Source: Bradyrhizobium sp. WBOS07 (lineage in GTDB: Bacteria; Pseudomonadota; Alphaproteobacteria; Rhizobiales; Xanthobacteraceae). Taken from it: a stretch of 64,000 nt of DNA. A program made the position numbers and the translations under genes. The notes under the pieces are model-generated. The model was not told the origin of the DNA. It saw nothing but the letters and a program-made list of their open reading frames with translations, and did not search any database. Location: assembly GCF_024585165.1 (NCBI RefSeq), contig NZ_CP029008.1, forward strand, positions 5,103,501-5,167,500, given 5' to 3'. Of the stretch, positions 52,796 to 61,503 are shown one piece after another (within the stretch, counting starts at the first letter, position 1; each line of letters begins with the position of its first letter).

Positions 52796-53161
52796 ATGAG
52801 CACCGAACACAAATTCCTCGCCGTCTATCTCGGCAGCATGAGCGGCGAAAAGATGAAGGCCTGGCACGCGATGCCCGAGGCCGAACGGAAGGCCAGAGAG
52901 CGCGAGGGCATGGCCGCCTGGCATGGCTGGGTCGAGAAGCACAAGGACGTCATCGTCGAGCTGGGCGGCCCGCTCGGCAAGACCCGCAGGATCGACGGAA
53001 GCGGCATCACCGAGATCAGCAACGCACTGACCGGCTTCACGGTGGTGCGCGCTGCCTCGCAAGAGGAGGCTGCCAAGCTGTTCGAGAACCATCCGCACTT
53101 TGCCATCTTCCCGGGCGAGGCGATCGAGGTCATGCCCGTCTTGCCGATTCCGCAGATGTAG
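52796..53161 (+). CDS. YCII-like protein
   Basis: 121 residues. KFLAVYLGSMSGEKMKAWHAMPEAERKAREREGMAAWHGWVEKHKDVIVELGGPLGKTRRI...ITEISNALTGFTVVRAASQEEAAKLFENHPHFAIFPGEAIEVMPVLPIP has the YCII fold but not the exact DGPF word. AAGGAGAG lies 6 nt before the ATG. Third YCII-type protein; co-transcribed with the previous gene (58 nt). Confidence 0.85.
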   Translation: MSTEHKFLAVYLGSMSGEKMKAWHAMPEAERKAREREGMAAWHGWVEKHKDVIVELGGPLGKTRRIDGSGITEISNALTGFTVVRAASQEEAAKLFENHPHFAIFPGEAIEVMPVLPIPQM

Positions 53162-53171
53162 GTTCGAGTGG

Positions 53172-53280
53172 ATCGTCATTCCGGGGCGGTCCGCAGGACC
53201 GAACCCGGAATCTCGAGATCCTCAGCTGCGCAAGCGCGCACCGGAGTTCGATGCTGGCGCATCGCCCCCGGAATGACTGC
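53172..53280. repeat. Dispersed inverted repeat before tetR
   Basis: TCATTCCGGGGCGGTCCGCAGGACC at the left; CGCCCCCGGAATGA at the right is its inverted complement (TCATTCCGGGG / CCCCGGAATGA). Small GGTCC-GCA-GGACC and GCTGCGCAAGCGC hairpins inside. Confidence 0.75.
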
Positions 53281-53333
53281 GGAGGATACGGTTATCAAAC
53301 TCGGCCGCCGCTAGTGACCTTCGCGCCCGCCTC

Positions 53334-53352
53334 ATGTAAAGCTCGTTCACAT
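53334..53352 (+). promoter_or_regulatory. TetR operator overlapping the tetR start
   Basis: ATGTAAA-GCTCG-TTCACAT, a 19-bp palindrome with one mismatch between arms. It matches 13 of 14 arm positions of the site at 54158-54176. It covers the first two bases of the start codon at 53351. Confidence 0.75.
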
Positions 53353-54091
53353 GAGCTGGCGCAAGGAACAGCGCCGCGCCGAGCGCGGCTATCACCACGG
53401 CAATCTGAAGGAGGCCTTGTTGCAGGCCGCTCTCGGGCTGATCGCCGAGAAGGGCGCGGCCGGCTTCACCTTCGCCGATGCCGCGCGCATGGCCGGCGTC
53501 AGCGCGGCGGCGCCCTACAGGCATTTCCGCGACCGTGACGAGCTGCTGTCCTCGATTGCCCAGCGCGGCTTCGAGCAATTCGAGGCGCGCCTGACCGCGG
53601 CCTGGGACGACGGCCGTCCCGACACGGTCACCGCGTTCGAACGCGTCGGCAAGGCCTATCTTGCCTTTGCCCGCGAGGAGCCCGCCTTCTACAACGCGAT
53701 GTTCGAGTCCGGTCTGCCGGTCGACGCCAATCCGGCGCTGCAGGCGGCGAGCGAGCGGGCGTTCAACATCATTCGCGCCGCGGCCGAGCGGCTTGCAGCG
53801 CTTGCGCCGCCCGGCATGCCGCGGCCGCCGGCGATGATGATGGCGCTGCACATCTGGACCATGGCGCATGGCGTGGCTTCGCTGTTCTCCCGCGGCGACG
53901 CGGCGCGGCGAAAACTGCCGATGTCTCCGGACGAGCTGCTCGAGGCCGAGGTGCTGATCTATCTGCGCGGTCTCGGCTTCCCGACCGACCGCCGCCCACC
54001 GGCGAAAGGCGCCGAGCCGCCACCGGTGCCACCGGAGGCATCCTCCGGTTCCGGAGTGCCGCCCGGGGGGCCCTGGGGCAAGCCGAAATAG
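53351..54091 (+). CDS. TetR-family regulator with TetR_C_33/WHG-like C-terminal domain
   Basis: 246 residues. HTH: ERGYHHGNLKEALLQAALGLIAEKGAAGFTFADAARMAGVSAAAPYRHFRDRDELLSSIAQRGFEQF, the YHHGNLKEALL start being typical of the WHG group. C-terminal: AYLAFAREEPAFYNAMFESGLP, MALHIWTMAHGVASLF, and a Pro/Gly-rich tail of about 30 residues (PPAKGAEPPPVPPE). The start ATG at 53351 has no Shine-Dalgarno sequence and lies inside a palindromic operator, so the mRNA may be leaderless and the gene autorepressed. The next gene carries the same operator. Confidence 0.88.
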   Translation: MSWRKEQRRAERGYHHGNLKEALLQAALGLIAEKGAAGFTFADAARMAGVSAAAPYRHFRDRDELLSSIAQRGFEQFEARLTAAWDDGRPDTVTAFERVGKAYLAFAREEPAFYNAMFESGLPVDANPALQAASERAFNIIRAAAERLAALAPPGMPRPPAMMMALHIWTMAHGVASLFSRGDAARRKLPMSPDELLEAEVLIYLRGLGFPTDRRPPAKGAEPPPVPPEASSGSGVPPGGPWGKPK

Positions 54092-54130
54092 ACTGACGCA
54101 ATAATCACGCGGGCGTGTCTGGCGCCCAGC

Positions 54131-54159
54131 TTGACAAAATCGGGGGATGGTTTAGCTAT
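54131..54159 (+). promoter_or_regulatory. Sigma-70-like promoter of the DUF2852 gene
   Basis: TTGACA (54131-54136), 17-nt spacer, AGCTAT (54154-54159). The perfect -35 and good spacing make it the clearest promoter in the window. The operator overlaps its -10 end. Confidence 0.6.
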
Positions 54160-54176
54160 GTAAATGTTATTTACAT
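54158..54176 (+). promoter_or_regulatory. TetR operator in the DUF2852 promoter
   Basis: ATGTAAA-TGTTA-TTTACAT, perfect 7-5-7 palindrome directly downstream of the -10 element; binding would block transcription. Its twin lies over the start of the upstream tetR gene. Confidence 0.8.
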
Positions 54177-54211
54177 TCACAACGGCGCTGGTGCCGTGAT
54201 GGAGATGGGAA

Positions 54212-54703
54212 ATGGCCTACACCGCTGACGTCAATCGCTGGCGCGGCCCTTCGGACCAATACCAACGGTACGAGCGTCCCCGCATGCTCGATACGCCCTG
54301 GCATCCCGGCTGGATCGCCGTGACCATCCTCGGCTTCATCATCTGGTGGCCGATCGGACTTGCCCTTCTCTTTTTCACACTCGGGAGCAGAAGAATGTCG
54401 TGCTGGAGCAACCAGGATCGCTGGCAGAACAAGATGGAGCGGATGCAGTACAAGATGGACCGCATGCGCGGCCGCATGGAGCGCAGCGGCTTCGGCTTTG
54501 GCTTCGGCCCGCCGTCCTCCGGCAACCGCGCCTTCGATGAGTACCGCTCTGAAACGCTGCGCCGGCTCGAGGAAGAGCAGGTCGAGTTCAGGAACTTCCT
54601 CGACCGTCTGCGTCACGCCAAGGACAAGGAAGAGTTCGACCAGTTCATGGCGCAGCACAAGACCCGTCCGACCCCGCCGCCGACCGACCAGCAGCAGGGC
54701 TGA
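54212..54703 (+). CDS. DUF2852-domain membrane protein
   Basis: 163 residues. One membrane helix near residues 29-55 (WHPGWIAVTILGFIIWWPIGLALLFFTLGSRRM), the DUF2852 hallmark, then a charged region with Met/Arg heptads (WQNKMERMQYKMDRMRGRMERSGFGFGFG) and a helix EYRSETLRRLEEEQVEFRNFLDRLRHAKDKEEFDQFM that is predicted coiled coil. Function unknown; widespread in Hyphomicrobiales. Its promoter carries the operator shared with the upstream tetR gene, so it is a likely TetR target. GATGGAGATGG precedes the ATG. A strong terminator follows. Confidence 0.85.
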   Translation: MAYTADVNRWRGPSDQYQRYERPRMLDTPWHPGWIAVTILGFIIWWPIGLALLFFTLGSRRMSCWSNQDRWQNKMERMQYKMDRMRGRMERSGFGFGFGPPSSGNRAFDEYRSETLRRLEEEQVEFRNFLDRLRHAKDKEEFDQFMAQHKTRPTPPPTDQQQG

Positions 54704-54768
54704 CCTTCAAGGCCTGACACCTCTCAAAGCCTTCAGGCGCATGCCCCCAAAGTCCTGATGGCCCTGAG

Positions 54769-54810
54769 CCGCCCGTCTGCGCAACCCGCAGGCGGGCGGT
54801 TTGGCTTTGG
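54769..54810 (+). terminator. Rho-independent terminator of the DUF2852 gene
   Basis: CCGCCCGTCTGCG pairs with CGCAGGCGGGCGG (13 bp, one G-T) around a 5-nt loop, followed by TTTGGCTTT. The best plus-strand terminator in the window. Confidence 0.75.
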
Positions 54811-54864
54811 GAACGTGGGCACGGGCCCCGATCCGTTTGATCGAAGGCGCATGACCCGGCGCGT

Positions 54865-56028
54865 TCAGCGCACTGTCACGAGCTGGGCTTGAACCGAAGC
54901 CAGGAAGTGCGCGTAGGCGTGATCCACGATCTCGTTGAGCGATCGTGTTCGCGCGAAGATCGCCCTGGCTTCAGTGAGAAACTCATCGCGGGTCGGTATC
55001 TTCGGCAGATGCAGGTGTGTCAGTGCGTCCACGCCGTCATGCGCGCGATTGAGGATGTCGTGCAGCGTCGGCAGTTGCAGCTGGGCGAGATCGGCCCGAC
55101 GCCGCGCCGAGGAGATCGCATGCGCCAGCTTCTGGGCATCGAACCGTTCGGCGAGCTCGATGGCCGCCCGCTTGATGACCCGGGCGCCGAGCGGCTGCTC
55201 GTTGCGCAGCACCTGTTCGGGCGGCGCTTTCATGTTCCAGACGATTCCGAGCCAGGACAGCACTTTGAGGACGTAATAGGTGATGTCGATCTCCCACCAG
55301 CGGAAGCCCTGACGCACGCTGCTCTGGTAGGCGTGGTGATTGTTGTGCCAACCTTCACCCAGGGTGAACAGCGCCAGCAGCCAGTTGTTGCGGGAATCAT
55401 CGCCGGTCACGTAGCGCTTGCGTCCATGCACATGGGCGAGCGAATTGATGCAGAAGGTGGCGTGATAGAGCAGCACCGTGCTCCACAGGAAGCCGACCAC
55501 CAGACCCGACCATCCCGCGACCAGGAAGCAGAGCGCCGCAAGCACGATCGCCGGCAGCAGCTCGAGCCGATGCAGCCACATCAGCTCGGGATAGGCCGCG
55601 AGATCGCCGACCTTGACGAGGTCAGTCGCATCGTGCCGGCGGTAGAAGATCCAGCCGAGATGGCTGTACAGGAAGCCGCGATGACGCGGCGAATGCACGT
55701 CGCTCTCGGTGTCGGAATGCAGATGATGGTGCCGGTGCTTGGCCGCCCACCACAACACGCTCTTTTGCGCGCTGCTTTGCGCCAGGCACGCCAGCATGAA
55801 CTGGAACGTCCGGCTGGTCGCGTACGCCCGATGCGAGAAATAGCGATGGTAGCCGGCGCAGACGCCGAACATCCGCGCGATGTACAACGAGACGCAGATT
55901 GCGACGGCCTGCCATGTGACGCCCGACCAGATCGCTGCAACGCAGCCGAGATGGACCAGCAGGAACGGCACGGCGGAGGGATACATGATGTCGTCGTGGT
56001 GGTCGTCAGCGGGCGCGTTGGGCGACAT
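54865..56028 (-). CDS. Acyl desaturase (delta-9 type) with C-terminal extension
   Basis: 387 residues. Membrane desaturase with three His boxes: HRYFSHR, KHRHHHLHSD and HNNHHAYQSS. Four membrane helices (FLLVHLGCVAAIWSGVTWQAVAICVSLYIARM and LLPAIVLAALCFLVAGWSGLVVGFLWSTVLL regions). The first ~290 residues match the stearoyl-CoA-9-desaturase-like family; about 95 more residues form a helical tail (IKRAAIELAERFDAQKLAHAISSARRRADLAQL...). It introduces a cis double bond into acyl chains, so it tunes membrane fluidity. ATG at 56028 chosen (MSPNAPADD); longer in-frame starts lack homology. Confidence 0.88.
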   Translation of the reverse strand: MSPNAPADDHHDDIMYPSAVPFLLVHLGCVAAIWSGVTWQAVAICVSLYIARMFGVCAGYHRYFSHRAYATSRTFQFMLACLAQSSAQKSVLWWAAKHRHHHLHSDTESDVHSPRHRGFLYSHLGWIFYRRHDATDLVKVGDLAAYPELMWLHRLELLPAIVLAALCFLVAGWSGLVVGFLWSTVLLYHATFCINSLAHVHGRKRYVTGDDSRNNWLLALFTLGEGWHNNHHAYQSSVRQGFRWWEIDITYYVLKVLSWLGIVWNMKAPPEQVLRNEQPLGARVIKRAAIELAERFDAQKLAHAISSARRRADLAQLQLPTLHDILNRAHDGVDALTHLHLPKIPTRDEFLTEARAIFARTRSLNEIVDHAYAHFLASVQAQLVTVR

Positions 56029-56333
56029 GTCTTGGCGTGACCTCAGGTATTGGGATGCGGGATTCGTGTCGGCAGCAGTGAGGGCCGCCGGATACGAAAA
56101 ACCCGCGGATGGCGGACCACCGCGGGGCTTGCACGAGCTGCTTTGCATGGACATTTCGGCCAAGGCAGCATCGGCCGACGATTCGACTGACTATATGGTT
56201 GCGAATGCCTGGCATGCAAGCTCGTAGCCTCACGGGGAGCTGCGGCATGCTGCTCAGGTTGCAGCGGCATGGTGCGGAGGGGGCGCGCGGACTATGTTTG
56301 AGACCTGAAGGAAGCCCCAGACCGGAGGCGGCG
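56029..56333. other. Intergenic region between divergent desaturase and cysE
   Basis: 305 bp. Should contain promoters in both directions. Upstream in-frame extensions exist on both strands but carry no familiar motif. Nothing specific seen. Confidence 0.5.
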
Positions 56334-57101
56334 ATGACGGCAGCTGTGACCGCGACGAACGATCGCCTGTGGCAGCAGATTCGCGGTGAGGCGCAGCGTG
56401 CGGCTGCATCCGATCCGGTCTTCGGCAGGTCGCTCGCCGAGACCGTCCTCGCGCATGACGGTCTTGCGGCGGCTCTGGCCGATCTCATCGGGCGCAGGCT
56501 GGGCGGCAATCCCGCAGGGCAGGCGCGCTTCGCTGCCTTTTCCCGCGATGCTTTTCACTTTTCGCCGGAGCTGATCGAAGCGGCCGGCCGCGACTTGCAG
56601 GCCATCGTACGCAACGATCCTGCCATCGCCGGCCTGTTGGCGCCGCTGCTGCATTTCAAAGGCTATGTCGCGCTGCAAGCCTGGCGCGTCTCGAACTGGC
56701 TCTGGCATCGCGACCAGCGCGATGCGGCGCTGCTGTTTCAGAACGAGGCGTCGAACGTCCTGCAGGTCAGCATTCATCCGGCGGCCAGCATCGGCGCGTC
56801 CGTCTATCTCGATCATGCCACTGGCATTGTGATCGGCGCCAACGTCGTGATCGGCGACGAGGTCACCATCCTCCAGAATGTCAGCATCGGCCGCAGCAAT
56901 GAGCTGCCGCCACGCTCGCCGCGCATCGGCCGTGGCGTGTTCATCGGTGCGGGCGCGACCATTTTGGGCGATGTCCGGATAGGCGATTGCGCCAGGATCG
57001 GCGCCGACACGGTCGTGACCTCCGACGTTCCCTTTGGCTGCACCGCGGTTGGAAATCCCGCGCGATTGACCAACTGCCCCGAGCCCGCGCCGGCGGCTTG
57101 A
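56334..57101 (+). CDS. cysE: Serine O-acetyltransferase
   Basis: 255 residues. N-terminal helical SATase domain (LAETVLAHDGLAAALADLIGRRLGG), the catalytic block FKGYVALQAWRVSNWLW and left-handed beta-helix hexapeptide repeats (IHPAASIGASVYLDHATGIVIGANVVIGDEVTILQNVSIG...GVFIGAGATILGDVRIGDCARIGADTVV). Catalytic His in DHATG. Acetyl-CoA plus serine gives O-acetylserine for cysteine synthesis. No cysteine synthase gene is nearby. CCGGAGGCGGCG precedes the ATG. Confidence 0.93.
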   Translation: MTAAVTATNDRLWQQIRGEAQRAAASDPVFGRSLAETVLAHDGLAAALADLIGRRLGGNPAGQARFAAFSRDAFHFSPELIEAAGRDLQAIVRNDPAIAGLLAPLLHFKGYVALQAWRVSNWLWHRDQRDAALLFQNEASNVLQVSIHPAASIGASVYLDHATGIVIGANVVIGDEVTILQNVSIGRSNELPPRSPRIGRGVFIGAGATILGDVRIGDCARIGADTVVTSDVPFGCTAVGNPARLTNCPEPAPAA

Positions 57102-57700
57102 GGCGCGAACACATCAAGCGGCGTGGCGGGCGGCCCGACCGGAGCCGAGGCATGGTCGCCGAGGTCTGCCCCGACGACTTGTCGTTGATTCAGGCCCCGC
57201 GGCGGCGGCACTCGCCGCCGTGCTGGGGCGTGACCAGCTCCGAGCTGGTCTGGTCCGGCGCATCCAGCACCGCGACGCGATGCCGGTAGACCATCTCCCT
57301 CTGGGTCCGGGTTCAGCACCGCAATTCAGAGGCGTTGCGGTGCGTCCGGGAGGCGGACGGGGCTCGTCCGGATGCCAACGGCCTGCGCCGCCTGCCTTTC
57401 CCGCCGCCCAATTCACCCCTGGTAACCTCGCATTAACCAACGCCGGGCTCTGGTAAGGGCGGGCAGTCGCGCCCAAAGCCCGAAGCCGAGGCCCGTCAAG
57501 GCCCGGGGCCAAAGGCCCATAGTTTTGACATCTTGGCAGGGAATGCAGGGGGCCGGCTTTGGACGAGCCCCTGCACCCCCGAAAGACAAGGCTTTGAGCG
57601 GGCTTGCCGGCCGCGCCGGTTGTAGCGCGGTCATTGGGGAACCGGCAGCCATTTGCTGGCCGGCACATCGGGTAACGATCGCCTTGAGAGGATACTGCTT
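57102..57700. other. Long region upstream of tolQ
   Basis: 599 bp, no gene. Contents: GCGGCGGCACTCGCCGCCG hairpin (about 57203), perfect palindrome GACCAGCTC-C-GAGCTGGTC (57232-57250), CtrA-like GTAA-CCTCGCA-TTAACC (57422-57438), TTGACA at 57525 without a clear -10, and GC-rich text up to tolQ. It should hold the tol operon promoter. Confidence 0.55.
57422..57438 (+). promoter_or_regulatory. CtrA-like box upstream of tolQ
   Basis: GTAA-N7-TTAACC, one mismatch from TTAA-N7-TTAACC. It lies 263 bp before the tolQ start. Tol-Pal acts in division, so cell-cycle control would fit. Confidence 0.4.
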
Positions 57701-58417
<717 letters not shown>

Positions 58418-58460
58418 CCGGCGGCATGTATAGTGTGAAGGGCAATTTGGGCACGCGATC

Positions 58461-58910
58461 ATGGCGATGAACGTTGCGAGTTCGTCCGGCGGCGGCGGGC
58501 GCCGCGGCCGGCGCAAGCCCGTCGTGGCCGAGATCAACGTCACCCCGATGGTCGACGTGATGCTGGTGCTGCTCATCATCTTCATGGTGTCGGCGCCGAT
58601 GCTCACGGTCGGCGTGCCGCTCGACCTGCCGCAGACCCAGGCCAAGAGCCTCGAGAACAACGACCAGAAGCCGATCCAGATGTCGGTCGACATCAAGGGC
58701 AAGGTGTTCATCAACGATTCCGAGATCGCAATCAACGAGCTGGTTCCCAAGCTGAAGGCGATCACGGACGCGCGCGGCGGGCTCGAGGAACGCATCTATC
58801 TGCGCGCCGACAAGAAGGCGGATTACGGCACGGTGGCCAAGGTGATGGGCCTGTTGTCCGGCGCCGGATTCAAGAAGCTCGCCCTCGTCACGGAAGCGGA
58901 TCAGGGGTAA
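58461..58910 (+). CDS. tolR: Tol-Pal system protein TolR
   Basis: 149 residues. One membrane helix with the essential Asp at residue 32 (NVTPMVDVMLVLLIIFMVSAP), then the ExbD/TolR periplasmic domain (VDIKGKVFINDSEIAINEL, LRADKKADYGTVAKVMGLLSGAGFKKLALVTEADQG). Proton-conducting partner of TolQ. Confidence 0.97.
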   Translation: MAMNVASSSGGGGRRGRRKPVVAEINVTPMVDVMLVLLIIFMVSAPMLTVGVPLDLPQTQAKSLENNDQKPIQMSVDIKGKVFINDSEIAINELVPKLKAITDARGGLEERIYLRADKKADYGTVAKVMGLLSGAGFKKLALVTEADQG

Positions 58911-58913
58911 GCG

Positions 58914-59873
58914 GTGAAGGTGAACGTCGACAAGACACTCGTTGCGTCGATTGCCCTCCACGTCCTCGTGCTGGGATGGGGGCTCGTCACCTTCAGCAGC
59001 AAGGCCTACATCGCGCCTGAGGAGTCGCTGCCGGTCGACATCATCTCCACCGATCAGCTCGCCAAGATGATGGCCGGGCAGAAGACCGGCAAGAAGGAAG
59101 AGCCGAAGCCGAAGGTCGAGAAGATCGCGGAAGCCAAGCCCGAGGAAGACGCGGTCGGCAAGGTCACCGAGAAGAAAGAGCTGATCAAGACCAATTCGCA
59201 GCCCGAGCCGCCGCCAAAGCCCGTCGAAAAGCCGGTCGAGAAGAAGCCGGAGCCGCCGAAGCCCGTGGCCGAGGCGAAGCCGAAGGAAGAGCCGAAGCCG
59301 CAGGAGAAAAAGCCTGATCCGGCCAAGGAAGATCCGATCGCCGAGCTGCAGAAGAAGCTGGACACCAAGAAGCCGCCGCCCAAGCCCGTGGAGCAGAAGG
59401 TCGCGGCGGTGCAGCCGCAGCAGCAGCCGAAGCCGAAGGAGCGCACCTTCGATCCGGCCCAGATCCAGCGTGATCTCGACAAGCGGGCCGCGACCCGGCA
59501 CGAGCAGACCGGCTCGGCGCTGAATGCATCGGCCTCGCTGGGAGCTGCGACAGGGACCGCCGCCAACAATGTCGCGACCTGGCGCGGTGCGTTCCAGGGC
59601 GCAGTCAAGCGCTGCTTCACGCCCACCTATAACGGCCAGGATGCCGATCAGTACGAGGCCGACATCGACATTCCCATGAAGATCGACGGATCGCTGGCTT
59701 CGGAGCCGATCGTCGTCGCCGTACGTGGACCGTCCCGCTCGATTGCTCAGGCCATTGCCGAGAGTGCCAAGCGCGCCATCGTGCAGTGTCAGGTCTATTC
59801 GTTCATGCCGAAGCAGCAGTACGAGAGCTGGAAGCTCATTCCGATGACTTTCGGCCTGAAAGACATGTTGTGA
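58914..59873 (+). CDS. tolA: Tol-Pal system protein TolA
   Basis: 319 residues. N-terminal membrane anchor ([21 protein letters not shown]), a Pro/Lys/Glu-rich linker about residues 55-200 ([34 protein letters not shown]), and a globular C-terminal domain ([40 protein letters not shown]) with paired cysteines CF...QCQVYSF. It spans the periplasm to touch Pal/TolB. GTG at 58914, 3 nt after tolR. Confidence 0.93.
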   Translation: MKVNVDKTLVASIALHVLVLGWGLVTFSSKAYIAPEESLPVDIISTDQLAKMMAGQKTGKKEEPKPKVEKIAEAKPEEDAVGKVTEKKELIKTNSQPEPPPKPVEKPVEKKPEPPKPVAEAKPKEEPKPQEKKPDPAKEDPIAELQKKLDTKKPPPKPVEQKVAAVQPQQQPKPKERTFDPAQIQRDLDKRAATRHEQTGSALNASASLGAATGTAANNVATWRGAFQGAVKRCFTPTYNGQDADQYEADIDIPMKIDGSLASEPIVVAVRGPSRSIAQAIAESAKRAIVQCQVYSFMPKQQYESWKLIPMTFGLKDML

Positions 59874-59896
59874 CATCCGAACAAAAGAATTTTCCA

Positions 59897-61264
59897 ATGA
59901 ATGACGTCCGATCGATGAACCGCCGCCGCTTCATGACGCTGACCGGATCGACGCTTGCGATGCTCGGGAGCGGACGCGCCTTCGCTCAAGGGCAGGATGG
60001 GCGCCTGCGCATCGATCCCACGGCATTCCAGCCGATTCCGATCGCGATCACCAACTTCCTGCCCGGCTCACCCGCCGACGGCGACGTCGGTAACGGCGTC
60101 ACGCAGGTCATCACCAACAATCTGAAGCGCTCGGGCCTGTTCGCGCCGATCGACCAGGCCGCCTTCATCGAGCGCATCAGCAACATGGACGTCGCGCCGC
60201 AATTCCAGAACTGGAAGACGCTGAACGCGCAGGCCCTCGTCACCGGCCGCATGACGCGGCAGCCCGATGGCCGGCTGAAGGCCGAATTCCGCCTGTGGGA
60301 CGTCATCTCCGGCCAGCAACTCGCCGGCCAGCAATATTTCACCTCGCCGGAATATTGGCGCCGCATCGCCCACATCATCTCCGACCAGATCTACGAGCGG
60401 ATGACCGGCGAGAAGGGCTATTTCGACAGTCGCGTGGTGTTCGTGGACGAAAGCGGCCCGAAGGAACGCCGCGTCAAGCGGCTGGCGATGATGGACCAGG
60501 ACGGCGCCAATGTGCGCTATCTGACCCGCGGCTCCGACCTCGTGCTGACGCCGCGCTTCTCGCCGAACTCGCAAGAGATCACCTACATGGAGTTCGGCCA
60601 GGGCGATCCGAAGGTCTATCTCTTCAACATCGAGACCGGCCAGCGCGAGATCGTCGGCAACTTCCCGGGCATGACCTTCGCGCCGCGCTTCTCGCCGGAC
60701 GGCCAGCGCGTCATCATGAGCCTGCAGCAGGGCGGCAATTCCAACCTGTTCGTGATGGACCTGCGCTCGCGCTCGACCACGCGCCTCACCGACACGCCGG
60801 CGATCGACACCTCGCCGTCTTATTCACCGGACGGCACCCGCATCTGCTTCGAATCCGATCGCGGCGGCCGGTCGCAGATCTACGTGATGGCGGCGGGCGG
60901 CGGGCAGGCGCAGCGGATCTCCTTCTCCAAGGACGACACCAACGCCAGCTATTCGACCCCGGTGTGGTCGCCGAAGGGCGACTACATCGCCTTCACGAGG
61001 CAAGGCGGCGGGCAGTTCGCGATCGGTGTCATGAAGCCCGACGGCTCCGGCGAGCGGCTGCTGACTTCCGGCTTCCACAACGAAGGTCCGACCTTCTCGC
61101 CGAACGGCCGCGTGCTGATGTTCTTCCGCGACCCCGGCGGCAATGGCGGGCCCTCGCTGTACAGCGTCGACATCTCCGGTCGCAACGAGCTCAAGGTGCC
61201 GACGCCGGGCTTCGCCTCCGACCCGGCCTGGTCGCCGTTGCTGTCCTCGACGGCGGGTCAATAG
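59897..61264 (+). CDS. tolB: Tol-Pal system protein TolB with twin-arginine-like signal
   Basis: 455 residues. Signal: [24 protein letters not shown], which has consecutive Arg and FM, like a Tat signal, though most TolB proteins use Sec. D1 domain ([32 protein letters not shown]), then six-bladed beta-propeller with TolB repeats ([58 protein letters not shown]). It binds Pal and TolA. The start is ATG at 59897; a second ATG at 59915 begins directly with NRRRFM. Confidence 0.95.
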   Translation: MNDVRSMNRRRFMTLTGSTLAMLGSGRAFAQGQDGRLRIDPTAFQPIPIAITNFLPGSPADGDVGNGVTQVITNNLKRSGLFAPIDQAAFIERISNMDVAPQFQNWKTLNAQALVTGRMTRQPDGRLKAEFRLWDVISGQQLAGQQYFTSPEYWRRIAHIISDQIYERMTGEKGYFDSRVVFVDESGPKERRVKRLAMMDQDGANVRYLTRGSDLVLTPRFSPNSQEITYMEFGQGDPKVYLFNIETGQREIVGNFPGMTFAPRFSPDGQRVIMSLQQGGNSNLFVMDLRSRSTTRLTDTPAIDTSPSYSPDGTRICFESDRGGRSQIYVMAAGGGQAQRISFSKDDTNASYSTPVWSPKGDYIAFTRQGGGQFAIGVMKPDGSGERLLTSGFHNEGPTFSPNGRVLMFFRDPGGNGGPSLYSVDISGRNELKVPTPGFASDPAWSPLLSSTAGQ

Positions 61265-61280
61265 AACGCGGGTTTGGAAC

Positions 61281-61315
61281 GCGCGATCTTTTCGAAAATC
61301 GCGCCGATTTTCTCA
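61281..61315 (+). terminator. Hairpin terminator after tolB
   Basis: GCGCGAT (61281-61287) pairs with ATCGCGC (61298-61304); the inner TTTT-CG-AAAA can extend the stem. CGATTTTCTCACTTTC follows. Suggests the tol transcript ends here, without pal. Confidence 0.55.
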
Positions 61316-61503
61316 CTTTCGACCAGGCGGGTAAGCCTTTCTTCACCTTGTGCCCGGCAAGGCTTGCCTAATTGCTTGATTTTTAAGCTGGAATTGGTTC
61401 GGCATTACCGAAAAACAACTCGACTTTAACGATGTTCCCTCAGAAAGACTTCACCTGAGCCGGGTAAAAGTACGCGCCAAACAGGACGCGCGTACAAACA
61501 CCA

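Noticed and set aside
57232..57250. Perfect 9-1-9 palindrome before tolQ as operator
   Set aside because: It is 450 bp from tolQ, GC-rich and has no second copy; could be an isolated hairpin.
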